Counted from the first letter of the stretch, positions 8,869 to 18,293 are shown. The stretch is 64,000 bases of DNA from Brasilonema sennae CENA114 (GCF_006968745.1 NZ_CP030118.1:7404253-7468252); one strand, 5' to 3'. The notes: a model not told the origin generated them from the sequence alone. Made by a program: numbers and translations.

Positions 8869-10905
8869 CTAACTAGTAATCGTCCCAGTCAAGGGTGAAC
8901 TGGCAATAGCATAACTTTTGAGAGGCATTCTGCCAGCAAGATAAGCCAAACGACCTGCAACTGTTGCCAAATTCATGGCATGAGCCATTGCAGGCGAGTT
9001 TTGTGCCAGGGCGATCGCACTATTAATCAACAAAGCATCTGCGCCCATTTCCATTGCTTGCGCCGCCTCTGAAGGTGCTCCAATGCCCGCATCTACCACC
9101 ACTGGCACCTTAGCATTTTCAATGATGATTTGAATATTTGCAGTCGTTTTCAATCCTTGTCCGGAACCAATGGGTGAGGCTAAAGGCATCACCGTTGCAC
9201 AGCCAGCTTCTTCCAAATGCCTCGCCAGCATAGGGTCTGCATTGATATAAGGCAACACAGCAAAACCTTCTTTCACCAACTGTTCTGCTGCTTGTAAAGT
9301 ACCAATCGGATCTGGTAGCAAATACTTAGGGTCAGGAATCACTTCTAATTTAACGAAGTTGTTGTCTTCCTGTCCTAAAAGTTTTGCCATCTCTCGCCCC
9401 AAACGTGCGACGCGAATTGCCTCTTCTGCTGTTTGACAACCGGCGGTATTAGGTAACATCCAGATTTTTGTCCAATCTAATGCTTCGGCTAAACCTTCAT
9501 GTCCTGGGGCATTGGTTTGTACTCGCCTTACCGCAACAGTGACAATTTGACAACCACTTGCAGTCACACTTTGCTGCATATCCTCGATGCTGCGATACTT
9601 GCCAGTTCCCGTCATCAAGCGAGATTGGAAAGTTTTTCCGGCTATTTGGAGTGGTGAATCTTCCAAAGTGCTGAGTTCTGAGTTTCGTAGCTGAGATTTG
9701 TCGAAGTTCTCAGTTGTGAGTTCTGAATTCTGAGTTTTGAGTGTGGGGTAAGTAACCATTGGGGTAGTAGATGACTTGGTGTGGAAGCGCGAGTAGTGGA
9801 AATCACAGAGTAAAGGGTCTGTTTTTTGTTCGAGAATCAAATCAGCCAGCAATCTTGCTGTTATAGGTGCTAGAAGAATACCATTACGATAATGACCTGT
9901 GGCAATGGTTAAGTTTTCACAAGGACTGGTGCCAAGAATAGGTAATTCATCTGGAGTTGCAGGACGAAATCCCCACCATAACTCCTGAATGGGGTAATTT
10001 TGTATTTGAGGAAATAGACGAATAGCTCTTTGTAGTAAGGTTTGAATTCCTACTGGTGTGTTGTGGGGAGTTAAACCGACATCTTCAACTGTCGCACCAA
10101 TAATAATTCGTCTGTCGCGCCTCGGTACTATGTAAATTTTCTCTCCATACAAAACCCGTGTCAAGGGCAAATCTGGCACAAATTCTGGTACTTTCACACT
10201 CAGCATTTGACCTTTGACAGGACGCACCGGCAAAGGAAACAATGAATTTGACCAAGCACCTGCTGCCAAAACGTAATGTTGTGCATGAAGGACTCCTGTA
10301 CTCGTTTGCACACCAACAACTTGCCGTTGCTGCTGTTGAATTCCTTCTACGACAATACCTTCTTTGAGTTCAACGCCAAGGGATTTAGCCGCTGCTAGCA
10401 GGGCTTGCGCTAATGCCCTATTATCTACTTGTGCGTCTTCAGGATACCACCAACCCCCAAGGACTTCTTCTCCCAATCCTGGCTGATATTGATGAATGGC
10501 TTCTTTTTCTAGCCAGTAAGCAGGGGAAGAGGAATCAGGGAGAGAAGTTTCCCTCCCTCTGTCACTCTTTTCCTGTTTCGCCGCTTTTTCCCCTTGTCCC
10601 CTTGTCTGGTCTTGATAAACTGGAGCCAGGATACCGCAGGACCAATAACCAGTATTGATACTAGTAAACTCTTCGAGCTTACGCGTCCAGTCAGGGTATA
10701 AATACAGAGAGCGCGTGCATAACTCTTGCATTGCCTGGTCTGAGATTCTTTCAGCACCAGGTGCTAACATCCCAGCTGCAGCATGAGTCGCAGCAGCCTG
10801 AATATCGCGGCTGACAACTGTTACTTTGGCACCGCGTAACTTTAATTCAATGGCGATCGCCATACTGATGACGCCGCCACCAATAATTAAAACGTCACTA
10901 GTCAT
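8869..10905 (-). CDS. thiO-thiG: Fused glycine oxidase ThiO and thiazole synthase ThiG
   Basis: 678 residues, two enzymes in one chain. Residues 1-~370 are a FAD-dependent amine oxidase with the dinucleotide motif VLIIGGGVISMAIAIEL at the N terminus and the C-terminal flavin-contact ATGHYRNGILLAPITA. Residues ~418-678 are ThiG (GKTFQSRLMTGTGKY, then KLEVIPDPKYLLPDP with the Schiff-base Lys region and PVVVDAGIGAPSEA). ThiO makes iminoglycine from glycine; ThiG condenses it with deoxyxylulose phosphate and ThiS sulfur to form the thiazole of thiamin. The fusion is known in cyanobacteria. Two low-complexity stretches look inserted: residues ~99-128 and the linker ~385-415. No TPP riboswitch was seen upstream. 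Confidence 0.93.
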   Translation of the reverse strand: MTSDVLIIGGGVISMAIAIELKLRGAKVTVVSRDIQAAATHAAAGMLAPGAERISDQAMQELCTRSLYLYPDWTRKLEEFTSINTGYWSCGILAPVYQDQTRGQGEKAAKQEKSDRGRETSLPDSSSPAYWLEKEAIHQYQPGLGEEVLGGWWYPEDAQVDNRALAQALLAAAKSLGVELKEGIVVEGIQQQQRQVVGVQTSTGVLHAQHYVLAAGAWSNSLFPLPVRPVKGQMLSVKVPEFVPDLPLTRVLYGEKIYIVPRRDRRIIIGATVEDVGLTPHNTPVGIQTLLQRAIRLFPQIQNYPIQELWWGFRPATPDELPILGTSPCENLTIATGHYRNGILLAPITARLLADLILEQKTDPLLCDFHYSRFHTKSSTTPMVTYPTLKTQNSELTTENFDKSQLRNSELSTLEDSPLQIAGKTFQSRLMTGTGKYRSIEDMQQSVTASGCQIVTVAVRRVQTNAPGHEGLAEALDWTKIWMLPNTAGCQTAEEAIRVARLGREMAKLLGQEDNNFVKLEVIPDPKYLLPDPIGTLQAAEQLVKEGFAVLPYINADPMLARHLEEAGCATVMPLASPIGSGQGLKTTANIQIIIENAKVPVVVDAGIGAPSEAAQAMEMGADALLINSAIALAQNSPAMAHAMNLATVAGRLAYLAGRMPLKSYAIASSPLTGTITS
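9662..9762. repeat. Heptamer-type repeat forming the ThiO-ThiG linker
   Basis: The DNA reads as variants of GTTCTGAGT, GTTGTGAGT and ATTCTGAGT, the same type of sequence found between genes (for example 12110-12260). In frame it encodes an Asn-Ser-Glu-Leu rich linker between the two enzymes. Confidence 0.6.
10522..10611. repeat. In-frame low-complexity insertion inside the ThiO domain
   Basis: The segment contains AGGGAGAGAAGTTTCCCTCCCT-like complementary halves and CCCCTTGTCCCCTTGTC repeats. It encodes about 30 polar residues (Gly, Lys, Gln, Ser rich) between GILAPVYQDQ and PAYWLEKEAI, where ThiO homologues would be expected to run through directly. Confidence 0.55.
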
Positions 10906-11040
10906 TAGTCATTAGTCATTAGTGATTAGTCAAGAGTCAATAGTCAATTGTCAATGGACTTTGGACTAATAACTCGTGACTTATAACTCATAACGCATAA
11001 CTCATAACTTGTAACTCATAAGTTGCAACTTCTAACTTAT
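10906..11040. repeat. Short tandem heptamer repeats upstream of thiO-thiG
   Basis: CATTAGT/GATTAGT units at 10906-10930 are followed by degenerate ATAACTC/GTAACTC units to 11040. This is a typical STRR-type tract filling the space between thiO-thiG and the next gene. Confidence 0.7.
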
Positions 11041-11046
11041 GAGCTA

Positions 11047-11448
11047 CTACCATAAGGCACGAATTGGTTCGTTGCTCTGATTCTGATTTGTGTCTTTAGG
11101 TGATTGATTGTTTCCTGATGATTTACCACCTGATGATTGACCACCTGTTGGCTGGTTGTCAACAGCGTCTGTGTCATCATCTTGTTTTTGGCTATTATTT
11201 GTATTGCTGTTCTGATTTGTCTGAGCAGTAATGTTGTTTTTCCTGTCCGCAGAACCGTTTCCAGCCGCAGTGCTATTAACATTAATATTAGCTGGGAGAA
11301 CTTTTGATTCTTTCGGTGCTTGTGTAGTTGTGGGTGTAGGTGCTTGTGCACTATTTTGTCCACCCATAGGAAAACTAATGCCTAGCAATGTCCCGAGCAA
11401 AATTGCTAAGCCTCCAGCCATAAGAATAAGTGGTGTCCATCTACCCAT
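11047..11448 (-). CDS. Membrane-anchored low-complexity protein, unrecognised
   Basis: 133 residues. One hydrophobic segment at about 5-28 (LILMAGGLAILLGTLLGISF) could be a signal anchor. The remainder is low complexity, rich in Asn, Gln, Ser, Thr and Asp, without cysteines, and so probably disordered and exported. No domain is recognised. The alternative overlapping reverse frame (11037-11363) is Lys/His-rich nonsense by comparison. The ATG at 11448 gives a sensible signal-anchor start. Confidence 0.5.
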   Translation of the reverse strand: MGRWTPLILMAGGLAILLGTLLGISFPMGGQNSAQAPTPTTTQAPKESKVLPANINVNSTAAGNGSADRKNNITAQTNQNSNTNNSQKQDDDTDAVDNQPTGGQSSGGKSSGNNQSPKDTNQNQSNEPIRALW

Positions 11449-11568
11449 ATCGTTAATTTCTCCGTCTTAAGCTTGTGATGTCCAAAGTTTTTGAGAACCT
11501 GGGGTTCCGCTGAAAATTAATTAAATCTTGTCAGTTTCACATTGCCCAAAACCTTGGTTTGACATGGC

Positions 11569-11868
11569 TTACGCACCCAAGATAACCGAAGAATGGGGAG
11601 CTAGTGACCGCCGCGTTTTTTGCGCTTGAGCTATTGACACTTTACCTTCTAGAAGAACTGCACAAGGATCGCAGCTACCAAGGTTCCAATAGTCTACTAC
11701 CTTAGCATCGTTATTGTAGAGGTCAACACCTTTTTGCAGCAATATTTGCGGCAGATTGGCTCCGCGTTCGCCCGTATAGTGCCAAGGCGTTTCTGAATGA
11801 AACTCTTGTCCTTGTCTGACAAGGGCGAGTAGCCCAGCTGTCTTACCTTGAGTTTGTGCCTTGGGCAT
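11569..11868 (-). CDS. Small conserved-looking protein, unrecognised
   Basis: 99 residues, soluble, with a mixed globular composition (TPWHYTGERGANLPQILLQKG, later YWNLGSCDPCAVLLEGKVS). It has a CDPC cysteine pair at about residues 66-69. No transmembrane segment or catalytic signature is recognised. It is monocistronic, 120 nt from the previous gene on the same strand. The composition and clean start support a real gene, but no function can be given. Confidence 0.55.
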   Translation of the reverse strand: MPKAQTQGKTAGLLALVRQGQEFHSETPWHYTGERGANLPQILLQKGVDLYNNDAKVVDYWNLGSCDPCAVLLEGKVSIAQAQKTRRSLAPHSSVILGA

Positions 11869-12356
11869 TTGTGATCACTAAATTAGGTTTTTGTTGTATT
11901 GTAACAATTCATTTCGATGCCGAAAAATACAGAAACAATATATAATCGATAACTCAAGACTCGAAAAAACTCAAGTCGCTTGTGCATATTTCTGTTGACA
12001 CTATACAATTAGCGGTAGAGAGCAGGGGCGCTACACTCAACACCCCCACTTTACAATGATGGGGAATCCTGCCGAAACCTCAAATAAACGATGCTTGACT
12101 TACCAGTTCTGAGTTTAAAGCAATGAGTCCGGAAGTATTTTATCTTAATTTTTCTTATTGGACTCAGAACTCTGATTACGCCGAAGAAACGGTATTTGTA
12201 CTCTGGTGAAATCCTCCAAATTGTTTGACGAGGACATTCTAAATTCTGTGTTCTGAATTCTCCTCAATAAAGAAGTGCTCTGCGTAACTTTGATTGTCCT
12301 ATCCTTAAGTATACTTACACATTACCTTGAAAGTTGTCTCCAAGAGTTCGTATCTT
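11869..12356. other. Intergenic region upstream of cimA
   Basis: It holds short repeats of the GTTCTGAGTT type. AGTTCTGAGT (about 12104-12115) and ACTCAGAACT (about 12163-12172) form an inverted pair. A C-run/G-run pair lies near 12040-12065. No gene is supported; the cimA promoter should be here. Confidence 0.45.
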
Positions 12357-13979
12357 ATGACCGCAAATTCCTCACACCAACTTTGGATCTATGACACAAC
12401 GCTACGGGATGGCACTCAACGTGAAGGGTTATCGGTGTCCATAGAAGATAAATTACGCATTGCCCGGAGATTAGATCAACTGGGAATTCCTTTTATAGAA
12501 GGAGGTTGGCCTGGGGCAAATCCCAAAGATGTACAATTTTTCTGGCATCTCCAAGAAGAGCCGCTTCAACAAGCAGAGATTGTTGCGTTTTGCTACACCC
12601 GACGTCCTCAGAAAACAGCAGGAGATGATCCAATGTTGCAAGCAATTCTTGCTGCTGGCACTCGGTGGGTGACAATTGTTGGTAAGTCTTGGGATTTACA
12701 CGTCACAGAAGGACTCAGAACAACCCTCACAGAAAATTTAGCGATGATACAGGATACGATTGAGTATCTTCGTTCTCAAGGACGTCGTGTGATATACGAT
12801 GCAGAACACTGGTTTGATGGCTATAAGCAAAATCCAGATTACGCTTTACAGACCCTAAAGACCGCAATCTCTGCTGGTGCTGAATGGATAGCTCTTTGCG
12901 ATACGAATGGCGGCACTTTACCCCATGAAATGACTCAAATTGTCACAGATGTGGTAAAAGCAATTCCCGACAATACTCAACTAGGAATTCATACTCACAA
13001 CGATTCTGATACCGCAGTTGCCAACGCTTTGGCTGCTGTCATGGCAGGAGTGAAGATGGTACAAGGTACCATCAACGGATATGGTGAGCGCTGCGGTAAT
13101 GCCAACCTCTGTTCGTTAATTCCCAATTTACAACTGAAGCTAGGTTACACGTGTATTGAAGATAGTCGATTGTCGGAACTGACACAAACCAGTCGCTTTG
13201 TAAGTGAAGTTGTTAATCTTGCTCCTGACGAACATGCTGCCTTTGTGGGACGTTCGGCTTTTGCTCACAAAGGTGGTCTTCATGTATCGGCTGTGGAACG
13301 CAATCCTCTGACTTACGAACACATTCAACCAGAACAAGTCGGAAATTGTCGCCGCATTGTAATTTCTGAACAGTCTGGAATGAGTAACGTTTTAGCAAAA
13401 GCTCGCACTTTTGGTATTGAACTGGATAAGAATAATCCAGCAACAGGGGAAATTCTGCAACGTCTCAAAGCTTTAGAGAGCGAAGGATATCAATTTGAAG
13501 CAGCAGACGCAAGTTTTGAGTTGTTGATGCGCCAAGCGTTAGGTCGTCGCCAGTCTTTCTTTGAAATCAAAGGTTTTCAAGTTCATTGTGATTTGGTTGA
13601 GGGGAAAGAAACGACTAACGCTGTCGCCACTATAAAAGTTGCTGTCAAGAATAGAGATATTCTAGAAGCGGCGGATGGAAACGGACCGGTTGCAGCTTTG
13701 GATGCTGCTTTACGCAAGGCTTTGAGGAATTTCTATCCCCAGATAGCTGAGTTTGAGTTAACAGATTATAAAGTACGGATTCTGAATGGACACACGGGGA
13801 CTGCAGCGAAAACCCGCGTTTTGGTAGAGTCGCGTAATAGTCATCAACGCTGGACAACAGTGGGCGTTTCCACAAATATTTTGGAGGCTTCTTATCAAGC
13901 TGTGGTAGAAGGTTTAGAATACGGTCTTCTGTTACACTCTCAAGCTGAGGCAGCTTTGAGTACTTCGAGTGGAAACTGA
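12357..13979 (+). CDS. cimA: (R)-citramalate synthase
   Basis: 540 residues from the ATG at 12357; an upstream in-frame TTG at 12327 would add ten residues but the ATG fits the family start just before LWIYDTTLRDGTQREG. That motif is the catalytic metal-binding signature of the homocitrate/isopropylmalate/citramalate synthase family. GIPFIEGGWPGANPKD and HTHNDSDTAVANALA (metal His residues) follow, and a C-terminal LeuA-dimer/regulatory domain spans about residues 405-530. CimA condenses acetyl-CoA with pyruvate, the threonine-independent entry into isoleucine synthesis used by many cyanobacteria. The length matches the citramalate synthase (TIGR00977-type) family rather than LeuA. Transcribed alone. 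Confidence 0.92.
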   Translation: MTANSSHQLWIYDTTLRDGTQREGLSVSIEDKLRIARRLDQLGIPFIEGGWPGANPKDVQFFWHLQEEPLQQAEIVAFCYTRRPQKTAGDDPMLQAILAAGTRWVTIVGKSWDLHVTEGLRTTLTENLAMIQDTIEYLRSQGRRVIYDAEHWFDGYKQNPDYALQTLKTAISAGAEWIALCDTNGGTLPHEMTQIVTDVVKAIPDNTQLGIHTHNDSDTAVANALAAVMAGVKMVQGTINGYGERCGNANLCSLIPNLQLKLGYTCIEDSRLSELTQTSRFVSEVVNLAPDEHAAFVGRSAFAHKGGLHVSAVERNPLTYEHIQPEQVGNCRRIVISEQSGMSNVLAKARTFGIELDKNNPATGEILQRLKALESEGYQFEAADASFELLMRQALGRRQSFFEIKGFQVHCDLVEGKETTNAVATIKVAVKNRDILEAADGNGPVAALDAALRKALRNFYPQIAEFELTDYKVRILNGHTGTAAKTRVLVESRNSHQRWTTVGVSTNILEASYQAVVEGLEYGLLLHSQAEAALSTSSGN

Positions 13980-14016
13980 ACCATCATTGATGATGAGTTG
14001 TGAGTTTATTGTCAAG

Positions 14017-14080
14017 ATTGCCAATCCCAGACAATTTATTAAAGCTCCCACACCACGAAGGTGATTGGCAATTTGGCTTT
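14017..14080 (+). terminator. Possible large-loop hairpin after cimA
   Basis: ATTGCCAATC (14017-14026) pairs with GATTGGCAAT (14063-14072), followed by TTGGCTTT. The 36-nt loop makes it a weak terminator candidate. Confidence 0.4.
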
Positions 14081-14178
14081 GTGAGTTGACTGTATGATTA
14101 GTTGTTAGTTATTAGTTGTTTGATCACAACTCACTTCTCGCGCGCAAAGAGTGCGATTGACTAACCACCAAACCTCTG

Positions 14179-14412
14179 TTACGAGAAATTTTCCCAAGCT
14201 TGAGCAACGACTTGGCTAAGCCAACGTCTTTGTTGTAAATCTAGCAGGCTGTCGTCGGCTAGCACTTGGGCAGTTAAATCTTCTAAGGATTGACCTTGAG
14301 CACGAACAATTTTGATGACACCAGCGATCGCAGCAGCAACCATTTCTTCATCAATCGGTTTTTGTCTCAAGGCAACAATTTCTTGTGGGCTGTCTGGAAT
14401 GGGATAATTCAT
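14179..14412 (-). CDS. Small conserved-looking protein, unrecognised
   Basis: 77 residues, acidic, all helical, beginning MNYPIPDSPQEIVALRQKPI and ending SQVVAQAWENFS. There are no membrane segments or cysteines. It is divergent from the CruA-like gene (160 nt between starts) and convergent with cimA. Composition and position suggest a real small cyanobacterial protein; no function is recognised. Confidence 0.55.
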   Translation of the reverse strand: MNYPIPDSPQEIVALRQKPIDEEMVAAAIAGVIKIVRAQGQSLEDLTAQVLADDSLLDLQQRRWLSQVVAQAWENFS

Positions 14413-14572
14413 GGCGTGTGTTTACAAAAACAAAGAATGAACAAGAAATCTGAAAAAGTCTTAATATTTCTTTACTAAACAGGAAAGAGACAGATAGGGC
14501 GGATAGTACTATACTCTATTCCTTTATAAAATCTGTCTCAATACATAGATTTATCGGAGATTTGACAAAAAA

Positions 14573-16822
14573 ATGCAAGAGATTCTTTACCTGGAAATTT
14601 CCACTTCTGATACAACCGCTGTGTGTAACTGGTTGCATACTGATTTTGAACCGGGAACTGGTGAAAAAGTCCTAACTGCGCAAGGCTTTCGCCTAAGAGT
14701 TTCTAATACTACAACTAGCACGGAAATTATTTCGGAAAAGTTACCTAGTGAACTTTCCGTCTTTATCTGGTCAGTGCAGCGAACTACGTATTTAAAAGTA
14801 TTCCGTTGGGCAGACAAACCCTTCCCCAGAGAGCAACAAATTCTGCAAAAGCTCACTACTGGGATAAGAAGGCGCTTTCCCCATGAATACCCTGAACCTC
14901 CAACGATTAATTTATCTGAGCAATCGATTTTTGAGGCACTTGCTCCATACTATCCTCTAACTGTCAAATATTTTCAAAAAATGCCCAATGGCGAATATGA
15001 CCTGAAGCGAGTCTACTGGTGGGAGCAACGATGGCGTGAAGGTGTGCGCAATCCTCAGCAACCGCGTCAGGTAGTGTTCTCCCATAGAAGTAAAGCAGGT
15101 GAGACAGCGCTGCGGGAGGGGAGCCAGTGCGTTGCGGAGCCAGTGCTGAAGACGGGTTTCCCGTCGCAGGCATCTGGCGTTGGGGTTCCCCCCGTTGTAG
15201 CACCTGGCGTTTTCCCTCCGCAGGCGACTGCGAACCCGAAGGGGCAGCACACAGAAGACTTTTCTCCTTTGCCTGAGCAATACGACCTCATCTACATCGG
15301 TGGGGCGCTTGGCGTTATCCATGCAGCAGTCATGGCAAGACTGGGTTACCGAGTGCTGCTGATTGAACGGATGCCTTTTGGACGAATGAACCGAGAATGG
15401 AATATTTCCCGTGATGAGATTCAAAGTTTGATTAACCTAGGTTTGGTAACGACAGCAGAATTGGAATCAATCATTGCGCGGGAGTATAAAGATGGATTTA
15501 ATAAGTTCTTTGATGCCAATAACCCCAAGAAGCTAAAAGCACCTGTTTTGCATACGCCCACAGTACTAAACGTGGCTTTAGATTCCGAAAAATGGTTGCA
15601 TATGTGTGGGCAAAAGCTACGAGCAGCAGGCGGTGAAATCTGGGATGAAACAGAGTTTATCCGGGCAGATGTGTATGATACACAAGTTGTGCTAACTGTC
15701 AATAATTTGACCAATCAAACTCCAAAGCAAGTGAGTGGGCGATTGTTAGTAGATGCGATGGGAACCGCTTCACCAATTGCATGGCAATTGAATGGTGGTC
15801 GTGCTTTTAACAGTGTTTGCCCGACTGTAGGAGGAGTGGTTTCGCGTGGATTTGAGCCTGGAGTATGGGATTCTCAGTACGGGGATGTTCTCTACAGTCA
15901 TGGGGATATTTCGCGAGGACGACAGTTGATTTGGGAGTTGTTTCCTGGGGCAGATGAAGAACTGACGATTTATTTATTTCATTACCACGAAGTTAATCCA
16001 AAAAATCCCGGTTCCTTATTGGAGATGTACGAAGACTTTTTCACAATTTTGCCAGAGTATCGCCGCTGCGATATGGATAAGCTGGTGTGGAAAAAGCCGA
16101 CATTTGGGTATATACCAGGGCATTTTAGTGTGGGGAGTCGCGATCGCACAGTTGCTTTTGATCGCTTAATAGCCATCGGAGATGCAGCATCACTCCAGTC
16201 TCCCCTAGTTTTCACTGGCTTTGGTTCTTTAGTTCGCAACTTAGAACGTCTGACAACTCTTTTGGATACAGCTCTCAAACACGACTTGGTGAGTTTCCGG
16301 CATTTGAACCAAATTCGCGCCTTTCAAAATAATATTGCCGTCACTTGGATGTTTTCCAAAGGGATGATGGTTCCTACTGGAAAATTTATACCACCGCAGA
16401 GAATCAACTCTATGCTCAACAACTTTTTTGGGCTGTTGGCAGATGAACCCCGACAAGTGTCAGATAATTTTATCAAAGATAGATTTGATTGGTTGACCTT
16501 TAATCGACTGGCGCTGAAAGCAGCTCGCAATAACCCAGCATTGCTTCTGTGGATTTGGGAACTTGCAGGTGCCAAAGATTTACTGAGATGGACTAAAAAC
16601 TATCTTGACTTTAGTCGCCATGCTCTTGTCCGCGCTTTGCTCAATGGATGGTTCCCAGGCTTCCTTCGTCGAATTGGTCCAATGCTGGAACAACGATATC
16701 CAGCATTATGGTTACAGCTATTAGCGATTAACTATTCTCTCACAGCAGGCATTGCACGTCCGCAAAATCTAGTCCCTCAGGTGACATCGAAAGCCAGACT
16801 TGAGAAGCCAGAAGTTATTTAG
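14573..16822 (+). CDS. FAD-dependent oxidoreductase of the CruA/CruP lycopene-cyclase family
   Basis: 749 residues. The flavin-binding N-terminal motif YDLIYIGGALGVIHAAV sits at about residues 237-253, followed by REWNISRDEIQSL (about 278-290), a signature of CruA/CruP-type proteins. Later motifs include LLVDAMGTASPIAW and IAIGDAASLQSPLVFTGFG near the FAD ribityl site. A ~165-residue N-terminal extension precedes the flavoprotein core. Residues ~171-230 are a GC-rich repeat read in frame between this extension and the core. CruA cyclises lycopene; CruP is a paralogue linked to oxidative stress. Which one this is cannot be settled by eye. The gene is monocistronic with a strong terminator. Confidence 0.75.
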   Translation: MQEILYLEISTSDTTAVCNWLHTDFEPGTGEKVLTAQGFRLRVSNTTTSTEIISEKLPSELSVFIWSVQRTTYLKVFRWADKPFPREQQILQKLTTGIRRRFPHEYPEPPTINLSEQSIFEALAPYYPLTVKYFQKMPNGEYDLKRVYWWEQRWREGVRNPQQPRQVVFSHRSKAGETALREGSQCVAEPVLKTGFPSQASGVGVPPVVAPGVFPPQATANPKGQHTEDFSPLPEQYDLIYIGGALGVIHAAVMARLGYRVLLIERMPFGRMNREWNISRDEIQSLINLGLVTTAELESIIAREYKDGFNKFFDANNPKKLKAPVLHTPTVLNVALDSEKWLHMCGQKLRAAGGEIWDETEFIRADVYDTQVVLTVNNLTNQTPKQVSGRLLVDAMGTASPIAWQLNGGRAFNSVCPTVGGVVSRGFEPGVWDSQYGDVLYSHGDISRGRQLIWELFPGADEELTIYLFHYHEVNPKNPGSLLEMYEDFFTILPEYRRCDMDKLVWKKPTFGYIPGHFSVGSRDRTVAFDRLIAIGDAASLQSPLVFTGFGSLVRNLERLTTLLDTALKHDLVSFRHLNQIRAFQNNIAVTWMFSKGMMVPTGKFIPPQRINSMLNNFFGLLADEPRQVSDNFIKDRFDWLTFNRLALKAARNNPALLLWIWELAGAKDLLRWTKNYLDFSRHALVRALLNGWFPGFLRRIGPMLEQRYPALWLQLLAINYSLTAGIARPQNLVPQVTSKARLEKPEVI
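15088..15258. repeat. In-frame GC-rich palindromic repeat inside the CruA-like gene
   Basis: The stretch contains GCTGCGGGAGGGG, CCAGTGCTG, GGGTTTCCCGTCGCAGGCATC and TTTTCCCTCCGCAGGCGACTGCG, the same units seen between genes at 22.8, 42.9, 53.4 and 61.5 kb. It is much more GC-rich than the gene and adds about 57 residues (Pro, Val, Gly, Ala rich). Confidence 0.8.
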
Positions 16823-16830
16823 TTATTAGT

Positions 16831-16864
16831 CAATAGTGAGCGCTGGCTCACTATTGGCTCTTTT
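16831..16864 (+). terminator. Terminator of the CruA-like gene
   Basis: An 11-bp perfect stem, CAATAGTGAGC (16831-16841) with GCTCACTATTG (16846-16856) and a 4-nt loop, is followed by GCTCTTTTG. The right arm overlaps the stop codon (16851-16853) of the convergent coiled-coil gene. Confidence 0.8.
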
Positions 16865-18293
16865 GTTGAAAATTTGGTAGCTCAACAGATGCTAGAGACT
16901 TTCGCTTTTTGGGTGGACGCTGCGGATAGAGTAGTGGGGAAGGGTCGTTAGTAGCGTAATCGGTGAAGGCTTCTGCAGAGTCAGGAGTTTCTTGCAATTC
17001 GAGGGATGATGATGATTGTCCTACCTTTATCCAGTAGTCCTCAGTTTCTTCTGAAGAATCGTTAGTCGTCAATGTTTCAGTAGTTTTTGGTTCATCTTTG
17101 AGGGGTATTACAGGAGTTTCCCAAATTGCTTCACCTACTTGGATGTTATTTGCATCTTTTTCAACAGGAGGCTCAACAGATGTCGATACAGGAGGATTGG
17201 CAACAAAAAACATTTGGATAACACCATCCAACTGCTCTTCTAAGCCTGTTAATTCCAAAGATGAAACTGTTTGAATTTCTGGTTCTGGTGTGTCAACTGA
17301 TTGCGTTTGTGTAAGTGTTTCTTCTGTATCTAAATCGCCAGTAGATGATGGATTTGGTGTGGAGTTATCCGATTGATTTATGGGTGAGGCTGGAGTTTGC
17401 TTTAATGCATTATCTACACCGTTTGTCAAGGGTTCTGATTCTACCGACCAAGGTCGAATTGGTTGTGCTTGGCTAAACAAAACGCTCTTGTGTCTAGAAG
17501 GTCTTGTTTGACTAGTGCTTGTGTCCTCATTCTCAAGGCAGTCGTAGCTAGGAACAGGTGTCTCCAGACACTTTTCCAGAGCTGATTTGAACTGCAGAGT
17601 CTGACGTTGTTGTCGCATGAGCCTTGTTCGTAGCTCCCGACAAGTACTTTCTGATTGCAACAGTTGGTGAGACTGATCGTTGTAGCTAGATTTCATGAAG
17701 GCACATTCTCGTTCTAGCTGTGCAAGGCGTTGTTGACTGATTTCGAGCTGAGTTTTATAATTTGAAATTAAACTTTCTTGGCGCTGAACAGTTTGTACAG
17801 CAGTTTCCAATTGTTGAAATAAGGAATTTATTTGCTCTTGACCCGCACTCAGTTCCTGGGCTTGTTGGTTAAGCATTGACTCTGTGACACTTGAGCGTTT
17901 TTTCTGCCACTGCAAAGCCATCTCCGACTCAGTTAGGGCACCTTTTAGCTCCTCTACTTTGTCATATAATTCATTGTTGGCAGAACGTAATTCTTCATTC
18001 AATTCCAGCAATTTCTTGAACTCAGCGTCTACGAGTTCTTGTTTTTCGCCCTCAGGTTCTGCAACCCAGTCTTGCTGGGGTGCATTTTCTTCTGATATAA
18101 TCTGGCTTTTACGCTCCTGGTTTTCTGCTGGTGCCAATAGTGGCACTTTCGCAGTTACAGTGTTTTCACTTTTGCTAACTGAGTAAAATGGACAACTCAC
18201 ATGCTCAGGTTGCAGTGAATTGCTATCTAGGGGTTGAACAAAATCCCCATTGTTTGGGGTGTCAGCTTCATTGATCACTCTCTCTTCACCCAC
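16851..18293 (-). CDS. Coiled-coil protein with disordered C-terminal region, unrecognised
   Basis: 480 residues. A long coiled coil spans about residues 80-260 (Glu, Gln, Leu heptads such as ELNEELRSANNELYDKVEEL). It is followed by a low-complexity Ser/Thr/Pro/Glu-rich region (about 260-450) and a basic tail, PQRPPKKRKSLASVEL. There is no signal peptide, membrane helix or enzyme motif. Such proteins in cyanobacteria are usually structural or scaffold proteins; no specific homologue is recognised. The ATG at 18293 is the first in frame. Confidence 0.65.
   Translation of the reverse strand: MGEERVINEADTPNNGDFVQPLDSNSLQPEHVSCPFYSVSKSENTVTAKVPLLAPAENQERKSQIISEENAPQQDWVAEPEGEKQELVDAEFKKLLELNEELRSANNELYDKVEELKGALTESEMALQWQKKRSSVTESMLNQQAQELSAGQEQINSLFQQLETAVQTVQRQESLISNYKTQLEISQQRLAQLERECAFMKSSYNDQSHQLLQSESTCRELRTRLMRQQRQTLQFKSALEKCLETPVPSYDCLENEDTSTSQTRPSRHKSVLFSQAQPIRPWSVESEPLTNGVDNALKQTPASPINQSDNSTPNPSSTGDLDTEETLTQTQSVDTPEPEIQTVSSLELTGLEEQLDGVIQMFFVANPPVSTSVEPPVEKDANNIQVGEAIWETPVIPLKDEPKTTETLTTNDSSEETEDYWIKVGQSSSSLELQETPDSAEAFTDYATNDPSPLLYPQRPPKKRKSLASVELPNFQQKSQ

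Noticed and set aside
11037..11363. Alternative reverse frame overlapping the low-complexity membrane protein
   Set aside because: Lys/His/Thr-rich without hydrophobic segment; the other frame has a good signal anchor.
15067..15424. Reverse-strand frames overlapping the CruA-like gene
   Set aside because: Shadows created by the GC-rich insert.
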